NCBI GenBank assembly: GCA_013349615.1 | Contig: DUZJ01000004.1 | Coordinates: 1 to 64,000, forward strand | From: Planctomycetota bacterium | GTDB lineage: Bacteria > Planctomycetota > Phycisphaerae > Sedimentisphaerales > Anaerobacaceae | Direction: 5' to 3' | Length of the DNA: 64,000 bases | Shown: piece by piece, positions 7,678 through 15,841 of the stretch | Position numbering within the stretch: position 1 is the stretch's first letter | Layout of the letters: every line of letters starts with the position of its first letter | The notes under the pieces: generated by a model | The model's database searches: none | Seen by the model: only the letters and a program-made list of their open reading frames with translations | What the model was told of the DNA's origin: nothing | Made by a program: the position numbers and the translations under genes

Positions 7678-9345
7678 ATGAGAAGTGATACGGTCAAAAA
7701 AGGATTTCAGCGTGCACCGCACAGAAGCCTACTTCATGCCTGCGGTCTTAATGACGGTGATATTAACAAGCCGTTTATCGGTATTGCCAACAGCTTCTGC
7801 GAGATAGTGCCGGGTCATGTTCACCTCAATTTGGTCGGCCGGGTTGTTAAGGAGGCCGTTCGCCAGGCGGGCGGGACCGCTTTTGAGTTTAATACCATAG
7901 CGGTCTGCGATGGGGTTGCTATGGGCCATACCGGTATGAAATATTCCCTGGCTTCTCGCGAAATTATCGCCGATTCGGTTGAGACTATGGTGCGGGCCCA
8001 TTGTTTTGACGGCCTTGTTTGTATTCCAAACTGCGACAAAATCATACCGGGGATGCTGATGGCGGCGGTCAGGCTAAATATCCCCACGATTTTTGTGTCC
8101 GGCGGACCTATGGCGGCAGGAAAAACAAAGGACGGAAAGGCGGTCGACCTTATCAGCGTATTCGAGGGTGTCGCCGAATTCAATGCCGGCAAAATCAGCG
8201 AAGAGCGGTTGCACGAACTTGAAAGCACCGGATGTCCGGGGCAGGGAAGCTGTTCGGGGATGTTCACCGCCAATTCAATGAACTGCCTGTGCGAGGCGAT
8301 TGGGATAGCTCTGCCCGGCAATGGAACAATCCTGGCAGTCAATCCGAAACGGGAGCAGCTTTACAAACAAGCGGGCAAACAGATTATGTCCCTGCTCGAA
8401 AAGGACGTCAAGCCGTTAGATATAATCAATGAAAAATCGCTGGATAACGCCATCGCTCTGGATGTGGCAATGGGCGGCTCGACAAATACGGTCCTGCACT
8501 CATTAGCGTTGGCCAGCGAGGCCGGTATTGAATATGACCTTGAAAGAATAAATGAAATAAGTGCGAAATGTCCGAATATCTGTAAGGTATCGCCATCGAG
8601 CAAATTTCACTTAGAGGATGTTGATGCTGCCGGGGGTATAAGCGCGATACTGAAAGAAATCGGTAAGGTCCCGGACCTTTTGAATACCGATTGTCTGACG
8701 GTAACCGGCAGGACAGTCGGCGAGAATGTGGCCGATGCCGAGATTAAAAATCCGGACGTCATCCGTACGCTCGAGAACGCATACTCGAAGACCGGGGGCC
8801 TGGCTATTCTTACCGGCAATCTCGCCCCCAAAGGCTGCGTCGTCAAGTCAGCCGGCGTGACAGAAGCGATGCTGACTCACACCGGCCCAGCCGTTATTTT
8901 CGAGAGCCAGGAGGATGCCTGCGAAGGTATTTTGGCCGGCAAAGTCAAAGAAGGTGATGTCGTGGTGATTCGTTATGAAGGGCCCAAGGGCGGGCCGGGT
9001 ATGCAGGAGATGCTGAGTCCCACAAGTTATATTATGGGCGCCGGATTAGGCGAATCTGTTGCACTGGTTACCGACGGCAGATTCAGCGGCGGAACAAGAG
9101 GGGCCTGCATCGGCCATATCAGTCCCGAGGCTGCCGTGGGCGGCCCCATAGGATTATTAAGAGATGGTGACATAATAGAAATTGACATTCCCAACAACAC
9201 TATAAACGTCAAGCTGTCTGATGAGCAGCTCGTCGAACGCAAAAAGGCCTGGAAGCCGCCGAAGCCGCGTATAACCCGTGGCTGCCTTGCAAAGTACGCC
9301 TCGATGGCCACCAGCGCCGACACAGGTGCAGTCCTGAAATGGTAA
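7678..9345 (+). CDS. ilvD: Dihydroxy-acid dehydratase
   Basis: IlvD dehydrates 2,3-dihydroxy-isovalerate and its isoleucine counterpart, the step before the last in branched-chain amino acid synthesis, in the cytoplasm. The 555-residue length is normal. Conserved Fe-S cysteines are seen in '[10 protein letters not shown]' (C41), '[10 protein letters not shown]' (C119) and '[15 protein letters not shown]' (C192). Other hallmarks are '[11 protein letters not shown]', '[11 protein letters not shown]', '[12 protein letters not shown]' and '[13 protein letters not shown]'. A GGAG site precedes the ATG. No other ilv gene is nearby, so it seems to be a stand-alone unit behind the interspersed repeat. 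Confidence 0.96.
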   Translation: MRSDTVKKGFQRAPHRSLLHACGLNDGDINKPFIGIANSFCEIVPGHVHLNLVGRVVKEAVRQAGGTAFEFNTIAVCDGVAMGHTGMKYSLASREIIADSVETMVRAHCFDGLVCIPNCDKIIPGMLMAAVRLNIPTIFVSGGPMAAGKTKDGKAVDLISVFEGVAEFNAGKISEERLHELESTGCPGQGSCSGMFTANSMNCLCEAIGIALPGNGTILAVNPKREQLYKQAGKQIMSLLEKDVKPLDIINEKSLDNAIALDVAMGGSTNTVLHSLALASEAGIEYDLERINEISAKCPNICKVSPSSKFHLEDVDAAGGISAILKEIGKVPDLLNTDCLTVTGRTVGENVADAEIKNPDVIRTLENAYSKTGGLAILTGNLAPKGCVVKSAGVTEAMLTHTGPAVIFESQEDACEGILAGKVKEGDVVVIRYEGPKGGPGMQEMLSPTSYIMGAGLGESVALVTDGRFSGGTRGACIGHISPEAAVGGPIGLLRDGDIIEIDIPNNTINVKLSDEQLVERKKAWKPPKPRITRGCLAKYASMATSADTGAVLKW

Positions 9346-9408
9346 GTTGAATAAAAGCGGTTTGATAAAAGTGTAAAAATGTATTTTGATAAGGAGGCAT
9401 CGAAAATT

Positions 9409-10296
9409 ATGCAATCTTGTAATATTGGGTATATCAAACTTACTTACAAGTTGTATCTCCCATCATTGGCGCTTATATTTGCACTGATAATGCCAGTGTT
9501 CGCGCTTTACACGACCGATATGCCCAAGAATATCCAAACCAAAGTTCAAGAGCCGCGCGAGCGGACAATTTCTCTGAAGTTGCCCCTTCAGCAACCGAGG
9601 TTCCATTGGAGGTTTATGAGCCGCAAAGACTTTCTTTCAGGAAAGCTGCTTTTGCGTATCATCCGAGACGGCAAATCAACCGAGATTGTCATCTTCGAGA
9701 ATGGTCAATTCTCGGATGGCTGGGGGGAAATGGGTATTACACGGGACCCGAATAGAGGGGAGATTTACTTTGGATTCATATCAACACGCGGGTACCTGAC
9801 CGCACCGGCGGATAAGCTGGAACTGGAACTGACTGTGACCAAGGACCTCCGCGGAATCGGCGCTCTACAAACCGGCATCCTTCCCGCTGGAAAATACAAA
9901 TCCAAAGGGACTTACTCAGGCCTCATTGACGAATATGATACAACATTCTTGGCCGAAGAGTTTGCCAAGGAGGGTAAAGGGTCCCCCGACGAACAAAAAA
10001 CGTTATTGAAGAAGTGGCGTCAACAGGTCGAGCACAAAGCATTTCTGGAATCGTGGACGGAGCAATGGCCTCTGAAGATTACCAGTCAGAAGGGCTGGCT
10101 TTCCGAAGAGCGAGCATCTGCAGTAAAGCGTATGCGCGAGAAGTTAGACGCGGAAGTAAAACCTTCTTCGAGTTCTCCAGATTCTGCCGTAGCAGATGAA
10201 AACCCTTTTCGAGAGCATCTCTGGTTCTGGATAACTATACCACTGGTTGCGTTATTTATTGTAATATTCCTGCGGAGAGCTTTTGCCAGAAGATAA
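9409..10296 (+). CDS. Predicted membrane-anchored protein of unknown function
   Basis: The product has 295 residues. The ATG at 9409 is chosen because AAGGAGG lies about 11 bases before it; an in-frame ATG at 9379 has no such site. A hydrophobic segment near residues 12-33 is a signal peptide or anchor. A second transmembrane helix near the C-terminus ('LWFWITIPLVALFIVIFL') ends with a basic tail, so the ~220-residue middle is probably outside the cytoplasm. That middle is charged and mixed in structure, with 'KYKSKGTYSGLIDEYD' and a helical region after it. I do not recognise the family. It follows ilvD by 63 bp and may be co-transcribed. Confidence 0.65.
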   Translation: MQSCNIGYIKLTYKLYLPSLALIFALIMPVFALYTTDMPKNIQTKVQEPRERTISLKLPLQQPRFHWRFMSRKDFLSGKLLLRIIRDGKSTEIVIFENGQFSDGWGEMGITRDPNRGEIYFGFISTRGYLTAPADKLELELTVTKDLRGIGALQTGILPAGKYKSKGTYSGLIDEYDTTFLAEEFAKEGKGSPDEQKTLLKKWRQQVEHKAFLESWTEQWPLKITSQKGWLSEERASAVKRMREKLDAEVKPSSSSPDSAVADENPFREHLWFWITIPLVALFIVIFLRRAFARR

Positions 10297-10362
10297 CCCC
10301 AGTAAAGACCGTGGCCGAATATTTTTGGGAGTGCTTCGCTGCGCTCGCAATGACAAACGTAC

Positions 10363-10388
10363 TGGATTCCCGCTTGCGCGGGAATGAC
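10363..10388. repeat. REP-like hairpin repeat (TCATTCCCGC type)
   Basis: 'TGGATTCCCGC' and 'GCGGGAATGA' pair around a TT loop. The same element occurs at 21063-21090, 50963-50988, 51075-51100 (diverged) and 62400-62425. Confidence 0.7.
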
Positions 10389-10459
10389 ACTTTAGAATCT
10401 GTGATAAAAAATTCTTGTTATGTTAGCAGTCTGCATTTTGAATGTTAAAAGCAAGGCGG

Positions 10460-10488
10460 TTGCTAAAGCAGGCGGATTTTTGTATAAT
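10460..10488 (+). promoter_or_regulatory. Promoter of the MNT/HEPN pair
   Basis: TTGCTA (10460-10465) and a perfect TATAAT (10483-10488) are separated by 17 nt. The expected start is about 30 bases before the ATG at 10528. Confidence 0.6.
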
Positions 10489-10527
10489 TCAAGTAAATAG
10501 ACCAGATAGAATGCAGGTGGCTACACT

Positions 10528-10845
10528 ATGGAAATAGAACCAGTACTTAAAGAATTCAAACAGCAGATAGCCGAGCTTTATGGGCAGCGGCTTAGGAAGG
10601 TTGTGCTCTACGGCTCTTATGCAAGAGGTCAGGCCAATGATGAACATTCGGACATCGATCTGGCCGTTGTGCTGGCAGGGGTGGTTGATGCCTGCGAAGA
10701 GATCGACCGAATGGCCGATATATTTACAGATTTGAATCTTGAGCATAATGTTCTGATAGCAGTATATCCGGTCTCAGAGAGTAATTTCGAGAAAGTCGAA
10801 AGTCCCTTGCTTATAAATGTCCGTAAGGAAGGTATAACCGTATGA
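10528..10845 (+). CDS. MNT-type nucleotidyltransferase (antitoxin-like)
   Basis: The 105-residue protein is a minimal nucleotidyltransferase. It has the GS motif (G29-S30 in 'VLYGSYARGQ') and the paired aspartates D42/D44 in 'SDIDLAVV', which bind the catalytic metal. Proteins of this size next to a HEPN gene commonly act as antitoxins, some by adenylylating the HEPN partner. AGGTGG lies before the ATG. The gene overlaps the HEPN gene by four bases (ATGA), so the two are translationally coupled. It has its own promoter just upstream. Confidence 0.85.
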   Translation: MEIEPVLKEFKQQIAELYGQRLRKVVLYGSYARGQANDEHSDIDLAVVLAGVVDACEEIDRMADIFTDLNLEHNVLIAVYPVSESNFEKVESPLLINVRKEGITV

Positions 10846-11231
10846 GCCAGATTCAAGCGCTTATTGAAAAAGCCCGCAGATATTTGAGAAGTGCCGATTT
10901 ATTGATTCATGACGGTGATTATGACTCTGCCGTTTCGCGGTCATATTATGCGATGTTTTATTCGGCAGAAGCGGCGCTGCTTAAAAAGGAAATGACTTTT
11001 ACTTCGCACAAAGCTGTTATTTCTGCTTTTGGTCGGTATTTTGTGAAAACAGGGATTTTTGATAAACGGCTGGGTAGAGACCTGAATATAATTTTTGGTG
11101 AGAGACAATTGGGTGACTACGAGTCTAACTTTTCAATATCAAAAGATAATGCCCGTCATGCATTTGAAAGTGCCCGAGGATTTGTTGACCAAGTTGCAGA
11201 GTGGCTGAAATCAGATTTGTCGGATGATTGA
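10842..11231 (+). CDS. HEPN domain protein (partner of MNT)
   Basis: The protein is 129 residues and almost entirely helical. It has the HEPN signature 'DYDSAVSRSYYAMFYSAEAALL' around residues 26-47 and a later helix 'ARHAFESARGFVDQVAEWL'. HEPN proteins of toxin-antitoxin systems are often RNases using an Rx4-6H motif. I do not see a clear Rx4-6H here; the arginine of 'SRSYY' is not followed by a histidine at that distance. So it may be a non-RNase HEPN that binds nucleotide or the MNT protein. It is coupled to the upstream MNT gene and overlaps the next gene by eight bases. Confidence 0.82.
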   Translation: MSQIQALIEKARRYLRSADLLIHDGDYDSAVSRSYYAMFYSAEAALLKKEMTFTSHKAVISAFGRYFVKTGIFDKRLGRDLNIIFGERQLGDYESNFSISKDNARHAFESARGFVDQVAEWLKSDLSDD

Positions 11232-11679
11232 TGGTAATAGTATGCCATGGTATGTCGGTGGTCTGCATTTTGAATGCGTGCAGTGCGGCGGGTGCTGCGC
11301 CGGGCCTAACGAGGGTTATATCTGGGTTGCTAAAGCCGAGATTCGGATAATCGCTGATTTTCTTAAAATGACGCCCGGCGAGCTGCGGAGTAAGTTCTTG
11401 AAGCGCGTCGGGCTGAGGTCAACGATTATCGAACACCCGAATACCAAAGATTGTATTTTCCTGCAAGGAACCGGCAGCCAAAAAACCTGTACGATTTACC
11501 CTGTTCGGCCGAGCCAGTGCAGAAGCTGGCCTTTCTGGCCGGGCAATTTGGCCGGCCCCGATTCCTGGAACAAGGTCGCTCAAAAATGCCCCGGCATCAA
11601 CCGCGGAAAGCATTATAGCTACGAAGAAATAGAAAAAATCAAAAGTGAGAAAAAATGGTGGCAGGATACAGAACAGTAG
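11224..11679 (+). CDS. Cysteine-cluster protein, YkgJ-like
   Basis: The 151-residue protein has the family signature CVQCGGCC (C18, C21, C24, C25) close to the N-terminus. Further cysteines follow in 'KDCIFLQ', 'KTCTIYPVRPSQCRSWPFWPG' and 'KCPG'. The set looks like a metal- or Fe-S-binding site; the family is often annotated as a zinc/iron-chelating domain and its role is unknown. The ATG at 11224 overlaps the HEPN stop region. Another ATG at 11242 is possible, and neither has a strong ribosome-binding site. Co-transcription with the MNT/HEPN pair is likely from the overlap. Confidence 0.8.
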   Translation: MIDGNSMPWYVGGLHFECVQCGGCCAGPNEGYIWVAKAEIRIIADFLKMTPGELRSKFLKRVGLRSTIIEHPNTKDCIFLQGTGSQKTCTIYPVRPSQCRSWPFWPGNLAGPDSWNKVAQKCPGINRGKHYSYEEIEKIKSEKKWWQDTEQ

Positions 11680-11761
11680 ATATGTCTGTTATTTCGGTGG
11701 AGTGTCTTTTGTATAATAACATGTCAGAAACTCCCTATAAAAATTAAAAGGAGAAACAATC

Positions 11762-11911
11762 ATGGCAGTCGTTGCATTGGTGGTATTCGTTGCCTTTGGC
11801 CTCACATTTGGCCTCGGTCTTTTGGGTTTCATTTTTGGGCTATTGGCTTACAAAAAGGCTTCGGACCTGGAGAATCGCATAAAATCCTTAGAGTCATCCA
11901 ATGAAAAATAA
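11762..11911 (+). CDS. 49-residue single-span membrane protein
   Basis: A short gene encodes a protein that starts with one long hydrophobic segment (residues 2-30, Val/Phe/Gly/Leu-rich). The segment is followed by a short charged tail, 'KKASDLENRIKSLESS', that could form a small coiled coil. AAAAGGAG lies nine bases before the ATG, which supports translation. Its last codons overlap the start of the next gene by 11 bases in another frame, so the two are probably translationally coupled. A possible -10 (TATAAT at 11712-11717) lies upstream. The family is not recognised. Confidence 0.65.
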   Translation: MAVVALVVFVAFGLTFGLGLLGFIFGLLAYKKASDLENRIKSLESSNEK

Positions 11912-12350
11912 CAGCCGACTGCTAAAGAGGGTGGCTGAAATTTACGAATGGCTCGACCAGCAGGTTCGTAATAACGATGATATGTCCGGACATTGTGACG
12001 CCTGCGGTAAATGTTGTGATTTTGAGTCTTTCGACCATCACCTGTTTGTTACCCCGCCGGAGTTGATGTATTTAGCTGCAAATCTGGGTGACGAGAAGCT
12101 AAAGGCGATGCCTACCAGCCGTTGTCCCTATCAATTAGATGGTAAATGCACAGTTTACGAATATCGTTTTGCCGGCTGTAGAATTTTCTGCTGCAATGGG
12201 GACTCGGATTTTCAAAGCAGGTTGAGCGAATCGGTACTTAAGAAACTCAAATCGACCTGCACAGAGTTCCAAATCGCCTACCACTACACCGACCTGGCGA
12301 CCGCCCTGGGCAATCGTGACCTATGGCTAATGCGCAAACCGCACCGATAA
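11901..12350 (+). CDS. Second cysteine-cluster protein, YkgJ-like
   Basis: The 149-residue protein carries CDACGKCC at residues 32-39 and later cysteines in 'SRCPYQLDGKCTVYEYRFAGCRIFCC', the usual ligand layout of this family. It is related to, but clearly different from, the one at 11224. Its start lies inside the 3' end of the small membrane protein gene, so both should be made together, perhaps placing the metal-binding protein near the membrane (inference). Confidence 0.82.
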   Translation: MKNNSRLLKRVAEIYEWLDQQVRNNDDMSGHCDACGKCCDFESFDHHLFVTPPELMYLAANLGDEKLKAMPTSRCPYQLDGKCTVYEYRFAGCRIFCCNGDSDFQSRLSESVLKKLKSTCTEFQIAYHYTDLATALGNRDLWLMRKPHR

Positions 12351-12380
12351 AGCGAATATGGTCTTCCAGCAATGTTTCCA

Positions 12381-12409
12381 TTGAAAACCACGCTCAATTG
12401 TGGTATATT
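12381..12409 (+). promoter_or_regulatory. Promoter of the phytase gene
   Basis: TTGAAA (12381-12386), 17 nt, then TATATT (12404-12409) with a TGG just before it (extended -10). The phytase start lies about 75 bases downstream. Confidence 0.55.
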
Positions 12410-12489
12410 ATGTTCACCAAAAACTTGGTGGCGCAGATAACATCCCTTGGCGCCGTTTGGACAATACTGCTTCAATAGGAGGAGTGGAA

Positions 12490-13635
12490 ATGAACAAATT
12501 CATAGTCATCCAGGTATGTGCAGCACTAATAATGATAGTAATTCCTGCTCAGGTCCGTGCGGTAGTGGATGTTCAGCCGGTAGTGGAAACCGACCCCGCC
12601 AATGGCACCGACACCGACAATGCCGACGATGCATGCATCTGGATACATCCTACAGACGCAAACCTCAGTTTGATTATCGGCCAGAGCAAAGACAACAGCC
12701 ACGGCGGGATACACGTCTATGACCTCGGTGGTAACGAACTCCAATTTTACGAAGATGGAAAAATGAACGACACCGACGTCCGCTACAATTTTCCACTTGG
12801 CGGTGAGTTAGTGGACATAGTCGTAGCCAGCAATCGGACAACCGTCAGTGTCGATGTTTATAAAGTCAATCCATCCAACCGGCAGCTCGTGAAGGTTGGC
12901 AGAATCAGCACAGGTCGCACTGAAATCTATGGTCTTTGTATGTACCACAACCCAGTTACCGACAAATTTTACGCCATCCCCAATCACAAGGACGGTACCG
13001 TACAGCAGTGGGAGCTTTCTGATGACGGCACCGGCCACGTAACCGGCACCAAGGTGCGCGAATTCGATGTGGGTACTCAACCCGAAGGCTGTGTGGCCGA
13101 CGATGAGTTCGCCAAGCTCTACATCGGTGAAGAGAACTTCGGGATATGGAAATACGGTGTTGAGCCAACAGATGGAACATCCCGCATATCGGTAGACAAC
13201 GTCAGTAATGGTCGTCTTTCAGCTTGCGTAGAAGGACTCACAATATATTACACCACTGATGGAGCAGGTTATCTTATCGTGTCCAGTCAGGGAAACAACA
13301 CCTTCGTGATTTATCGGCGCGAAGGCGACAATGATTACATTGATACATTCCGGGTTGTCAGTAACGATACCCTCAGTATTGACGGCTGCACACAGACCGA
13401 CGGCATCGATGTCACCAACGTCAGCCTCGGCTCAGCCTTTCCCAGCGGCTTCTTCATAGCTCACGACCACGACAATACCGGCAGCGACAACGACAACTCG
13501 AACTTCAAGCTCGTGCCCTGGGATTCAATTGCCAACGCTGTAAGTCCTGCCCTGACCATAGGTACATCGTGGGACCCCCGCGCACCGCGACCAATTCGTC
13601 CCGGTGATTTCGATACTGACGGGGATATTGATTAG
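12490..13635 (+). CDS. Beta-propeller phytase, dockerin-like tail cut off by TAG
   Basis: Beta-propeller phytases release phosphate from phytate in a calcium-dependent way outside the cytoplasm. The protein starts with a signal peptide (residues 1-~22), and AGGAGGAG precedes the ATG. Family hallmarks include 'DTDNADDACIWIHP', 'IIGQSKDNSHGGIHVYDL', 'YNFPLGGELVDIVVASNR', 'STGRTEIYGLCMY', 'VEGLTIYYTTDGAGYLIVSSQG' and 'DGIDVTNVSLG', so all six blades seem present. At the end, 'GDFDTDGDID' begins a dockerin-type calcium motif, but the next codon is TAG. In the same frame the motif goes on for 49 codons (13636-13785: 'YDLSALVERWL', then 'VDFNDYAVLAGGW'). Confidence 0.85.
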   Translation: MNKFIVIQVCAALIMIVIPAQVRAVVDVQPVVETDPANGTDTDNADDACIWIHPTDANLSLIIGQSKDNSHGGIHVYDLGGNELQFYEDGKMNDTDVRYNFPLGGELVDIVVASNRTTVSVDVYKVNPSNRQLVKVGRISTGRTEIYGLCMYHNPVTDKFYAIPNHKDGTVQQWELSDDGTGHVTGTKVREFDVGTQPEGCVADDEFAKLYIGEENFGIWKYGVEPTDGTSRISVDNVSNGRLSACVEGLTIYYTTDGAGYLIVSSQGNNTFVIYRREGDNDYIDTFRVVSNDTLSIDGCTQTDGIDVTNVSLGSAFPSGFFIAHDHDNTGSDNDNSNFKLVPWDSIANAVSPALTIGTSWDPRAPRPIRPGDFDTDGDID

Positions 13636-13785
13636 TATGACTTGAGCGCTTTGGTTGAGCGGTGGCTGAACATTTGCCTCACTGACGAGTGGTGTGACGG
13701 TCGCGATATCGACCAAAGCACCATAGTGGATTTTAATGATTATGCTGTACTTGCAGGAGGTTGGACCGGTCCGCTCCAGTTTTAA
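13636..13785 (+). pseudogene. Severed dockerin-like tail of the phytase
   Basis: This is the in-frame continuation of the phytase beyond the TAG at 13633-13635. It encodes the rest of a duplicated EF-hand-like motif, 'YDLSALVERWL' and 'VDFNDYAVLAGGWTG', and ends at a TAA (13783-13785). It has no start codon or ribosome-binding site of its own. It would be part of the protein only if the TAG is read through or is a sequencing error. Confidence 0.75.
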
Positions 13786-13813
13786 CAAGAAGAAAGTAGG
13801 GCACAAATTCAAC

Positions 13814-14776
13814 TCAAAATTTGTCAATCGGCAGGGGTACGTTATCCTGCGGGTCGCGTAGATTGATATATTTTACACCACCCAATAGTGAGCCGTGTTT
13901 CTTGTAATAGCCGTAAAGCTTGGCCAGTTTCTCCTCATCGGTAGATTCGAGATGCTGCTGCCAGGCGTCGACCTCAGCTCCCCAGATAATTTCGGTGTTG
14001 TCCTTCGCATACAATACAATATGTGGGAACCGGGCATTTTCTCGGCCATTGAAATTGCTTACATTGATGCTGGCGATTTCGCTGAGTAATGGTTTTTGGG
14101 ACGCTTCAATATCTTTATCCCTTCGAGTGAGACTCTCCAGCACAGCAACGGCGGCAGCGAGGTCATCACGGTGCCACACTTTGCCCCGTGGTGGTCTTTC
14201 TATCAGGGGCAGGCCTTCGACCCTTACGATGGGAAGATTCGGCATCGGGACAAAATCGAGCACAACGAGGTCTGAATCCACATACCATTTTCGCAGGCCT
14301 GCTTTGACCAGAGCCAGAGGCCTTCGCCAGCGTGCTTCGATTTGGATACTATCGTGTGTGGTTTGCACTCTTACTTCATCCAGCCAGGCAGCTTCCTGAG
14401 TAAGATTGTTCTCGACCTGGCGGGCCGACTCTTCATCAGGTTTTAAGTCGCCATAGGCCGCAGCTTCGGCGTAAATCTTTTGTTTGAGCTGGTCGTTGAC
14501 CCATTCGGGGACATCTATCAATTTTAACGTTGCCGTTTTTTCCCAGATGGGGACGTTCTTTTTGACGTATTTGTCCAGTGACGTAAAGCCGAACCATACG
14601 ACTAATACGAAGCCAATACCCATGGCGGCAGAAACGCAACCCATAGCCAATATTTTGAACATGCGTGTCAAACTCGGATGATAGGTTGTTTTTCGCTTTT
14701 TCTTCCTTTTTGAAACGCCGCCCTTAAATGATATTCTTTTCGTCTTGCTTTTTTTTGTTCGTTTTCTTTTGACCAC
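13814..14776 (-). CDS. ftsQ: FtsQ-like cell division protein
   Basis: The 320-residue protein has a very basic cytoplasmic N-terminus (residues 1-35), one transmembrane helix (~44-66) and an extracytoplasmic domain. This is the FtsQ/DivIB topology. The sequence after the helix ('VPEWVNDQLKQKI', 'EARWRRPLALVKAG', 'WYVDSDLVVLDFVPMP', 'LPIVRVEGLP') fits the POTRA/beta part of FtsQ, but similarity is weak. Position supports the call: it is last in a minus-strand run murC-murB-ddl-ftsQ, the classic division/cell-wall order. The start is GTG at 14776 with only a weak GGGAC upstream, so it is uncertain. Confidence 0.68.
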   Translation of the reverse strand: MVKRKRTKKSKTKRISFKGGVSKRKKKRKTTYHPSLTRMFKILAMGCVSAAMGIGFVLVVWFGFTSLDKYVKKNVPIWEKTATLKLIDVPEWVNDQLKQKIYAEAAAYGDLKPDEESARQVENNLTQEAAWLDEVRVQTTHDSIQIEARWRRPLALVKAGLRKWYVDSDLVVLDFVPMPNLPIVRVEGLPLIERPPRGKVWHRDDLAAAVAVLESLTRRDKDIEASQKPLLSEIASINVSNFNGRENARFPHIVLYAKDNTEIIWGAEVDAWQQHLESTDEEKLAKLYGYYKKHGSLLGGVKYINLRDPQDNVPLPIDKF

Positions 14777-14816
14777 TATTGTCCCATATCTTGTGAAGCG
14801 TATCTCGTATTTGCTT

Positions 14817-15797
14817 TCATGCTTTTCGTCTGATGAGTGACGAGTATGCCGCCTCGATTATTTCTGTACACAGGTCGCTCATTGAAAGTCCTGTTTTTGC
14901 TGCCGCCATCGGCAAAAGTGAATGGTTTGTAAAGCCCGGAATGGTATTAATCTCCAGGACGTAAGGAATACCATTTTTACCCAGGATAAAATCAGCTCTT
15001 GCAAAATGCCGGCATCCGAGCGCATCGAAACAATCGAGCGCCGCTGCCGCAATTTTGTCTGCCAGTGCCGCGTCATCAATTGTATCGAAGAGAAACTCTG
15101 TTCGCTCGTCGATGTACTTTGCCTGGTAATCGTAAAAGCCGGTTTTACTTTTAATTTCGATAATCGGCAGCGCCTGTCTTTGGAGTATGCCGACGGTTAT
15201 TTCTCTACCGTCAATATATTCTTCAATCATACAATCGCCGAACTTTGCTGAGCATTCTCTGGCCGCGGCTACTGCCGACTTAGGGTCATCGACTATGCTG
15301 ACACCAATAGTGCTTCCCTGCCTGACGGGCTTTACTACAAACCTGTTACCGAGCTGGGGCAGCTCACTCTCTATTTCTGTTGCCTCTCTTTTCTCGTTAA
15401 ACCTGATTACCTTTGGGATTATCAGGCCGGCTTCGGCGAATGCCTTTTTGCTCGCCATTTTGTCAAACGCTAATTCGCTCGCATTTGGCCCGCTGCCCGT
15501 GTAGATAAGCGATTTTTCCTCAAGAATCCGTTGTAGCCGGCCGTCTTCACCGAATTTGCCGTGCAGTGCGATAAAGAACACGTCGATGCTGCCATCTTCC
15601 AGAATATCGGTATTGTCCGGGCCTATATCGGCGGTTACTGCATTGAAGTCGGCTTTTCTTAACGCTTCTGCAACACAGCTTCCGCTCTGGATGCTGATGT
15701 CACGCTCCTCGCCGATACCGCCCATAAGGACGGCTATTTTTGATGTGCTATTTACTATTTTCAATTTACTATTTGTTTTTTTGCCGCGAACCTTCAC
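14817..15797 (-). CDS. ddl: D-alanine-D-alanine ligase
   Basis: Ddl joins two D-alanines for peptidoglycan precursors. The 326-residue protein has the N-terminal 'IAVLMGGIGEERDISIQSG', the ATP-grasp domain with 'RFVVKPVRQGSTIGVSIV', 'MIEEYIDGREITVGIL', 'YDYQAKYI'-like 'FYDYQAKYIDERTEFLF', and the C-terminal metal/ATP site 'ARADFILGKNGIPYVLEINTIPGFT'. The first ~18 residues are lysine/asparagine-rich and may not be translated. A GTG at 15797 is used here for lack of a better start. It lies between murB and the ftsQ-like gene in the same operon. Confidence 0.92.
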   Translation of the reverse strand: MKVRGKKTNSKLKIVNSTSKIAVLMGGIGEERDISIQSGSCVAEALRKADFNAVTADIGPDNTDILEDGSIDVFFIALHGKFGEDGRLQRILEEKSLIYTGSGPNASELAFDKMASKKAFAEAGLIIPKVIRFNEKREATEIESELPQLGNRFVVKPVRQGSTIGVSIVDDPKSAVAAARECSAKFGDCMIEEYIDGREITVGILQRQALPIIEIKSKTGFYDYQAKYIDERTEFLFDTIDDAALADKIAAAALDCFDALGCRHFARADFILGKNGIPYVLEINTIPGFTNHSLLPMAAAKTGLSMSDLCTEIIEAAYSSLIRRKA

Positions 15798-15841
15798 AAA
15801 TTCTCACTAATTTTATTTCGTGTTAGTTCTCGGCTAATCCA

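Noticed and set aside
6989-7681. 230-codon frame upstream of ilvD
   Set aside because: It is composed of interspersed repeat and low-complexity Lys/Asn/Pro/Gln sequence. It could be translated, but nothing supports it as a gene beyond being open.
13633-13635. Pyrrolysine or another recoded TAG in the phytase gene
   Set aside because: There are no pyl genes in the window, the position is in a structural calcium motif, and the other interrupted gene uses TAA. A simple mutation or sequencing error is more likely.
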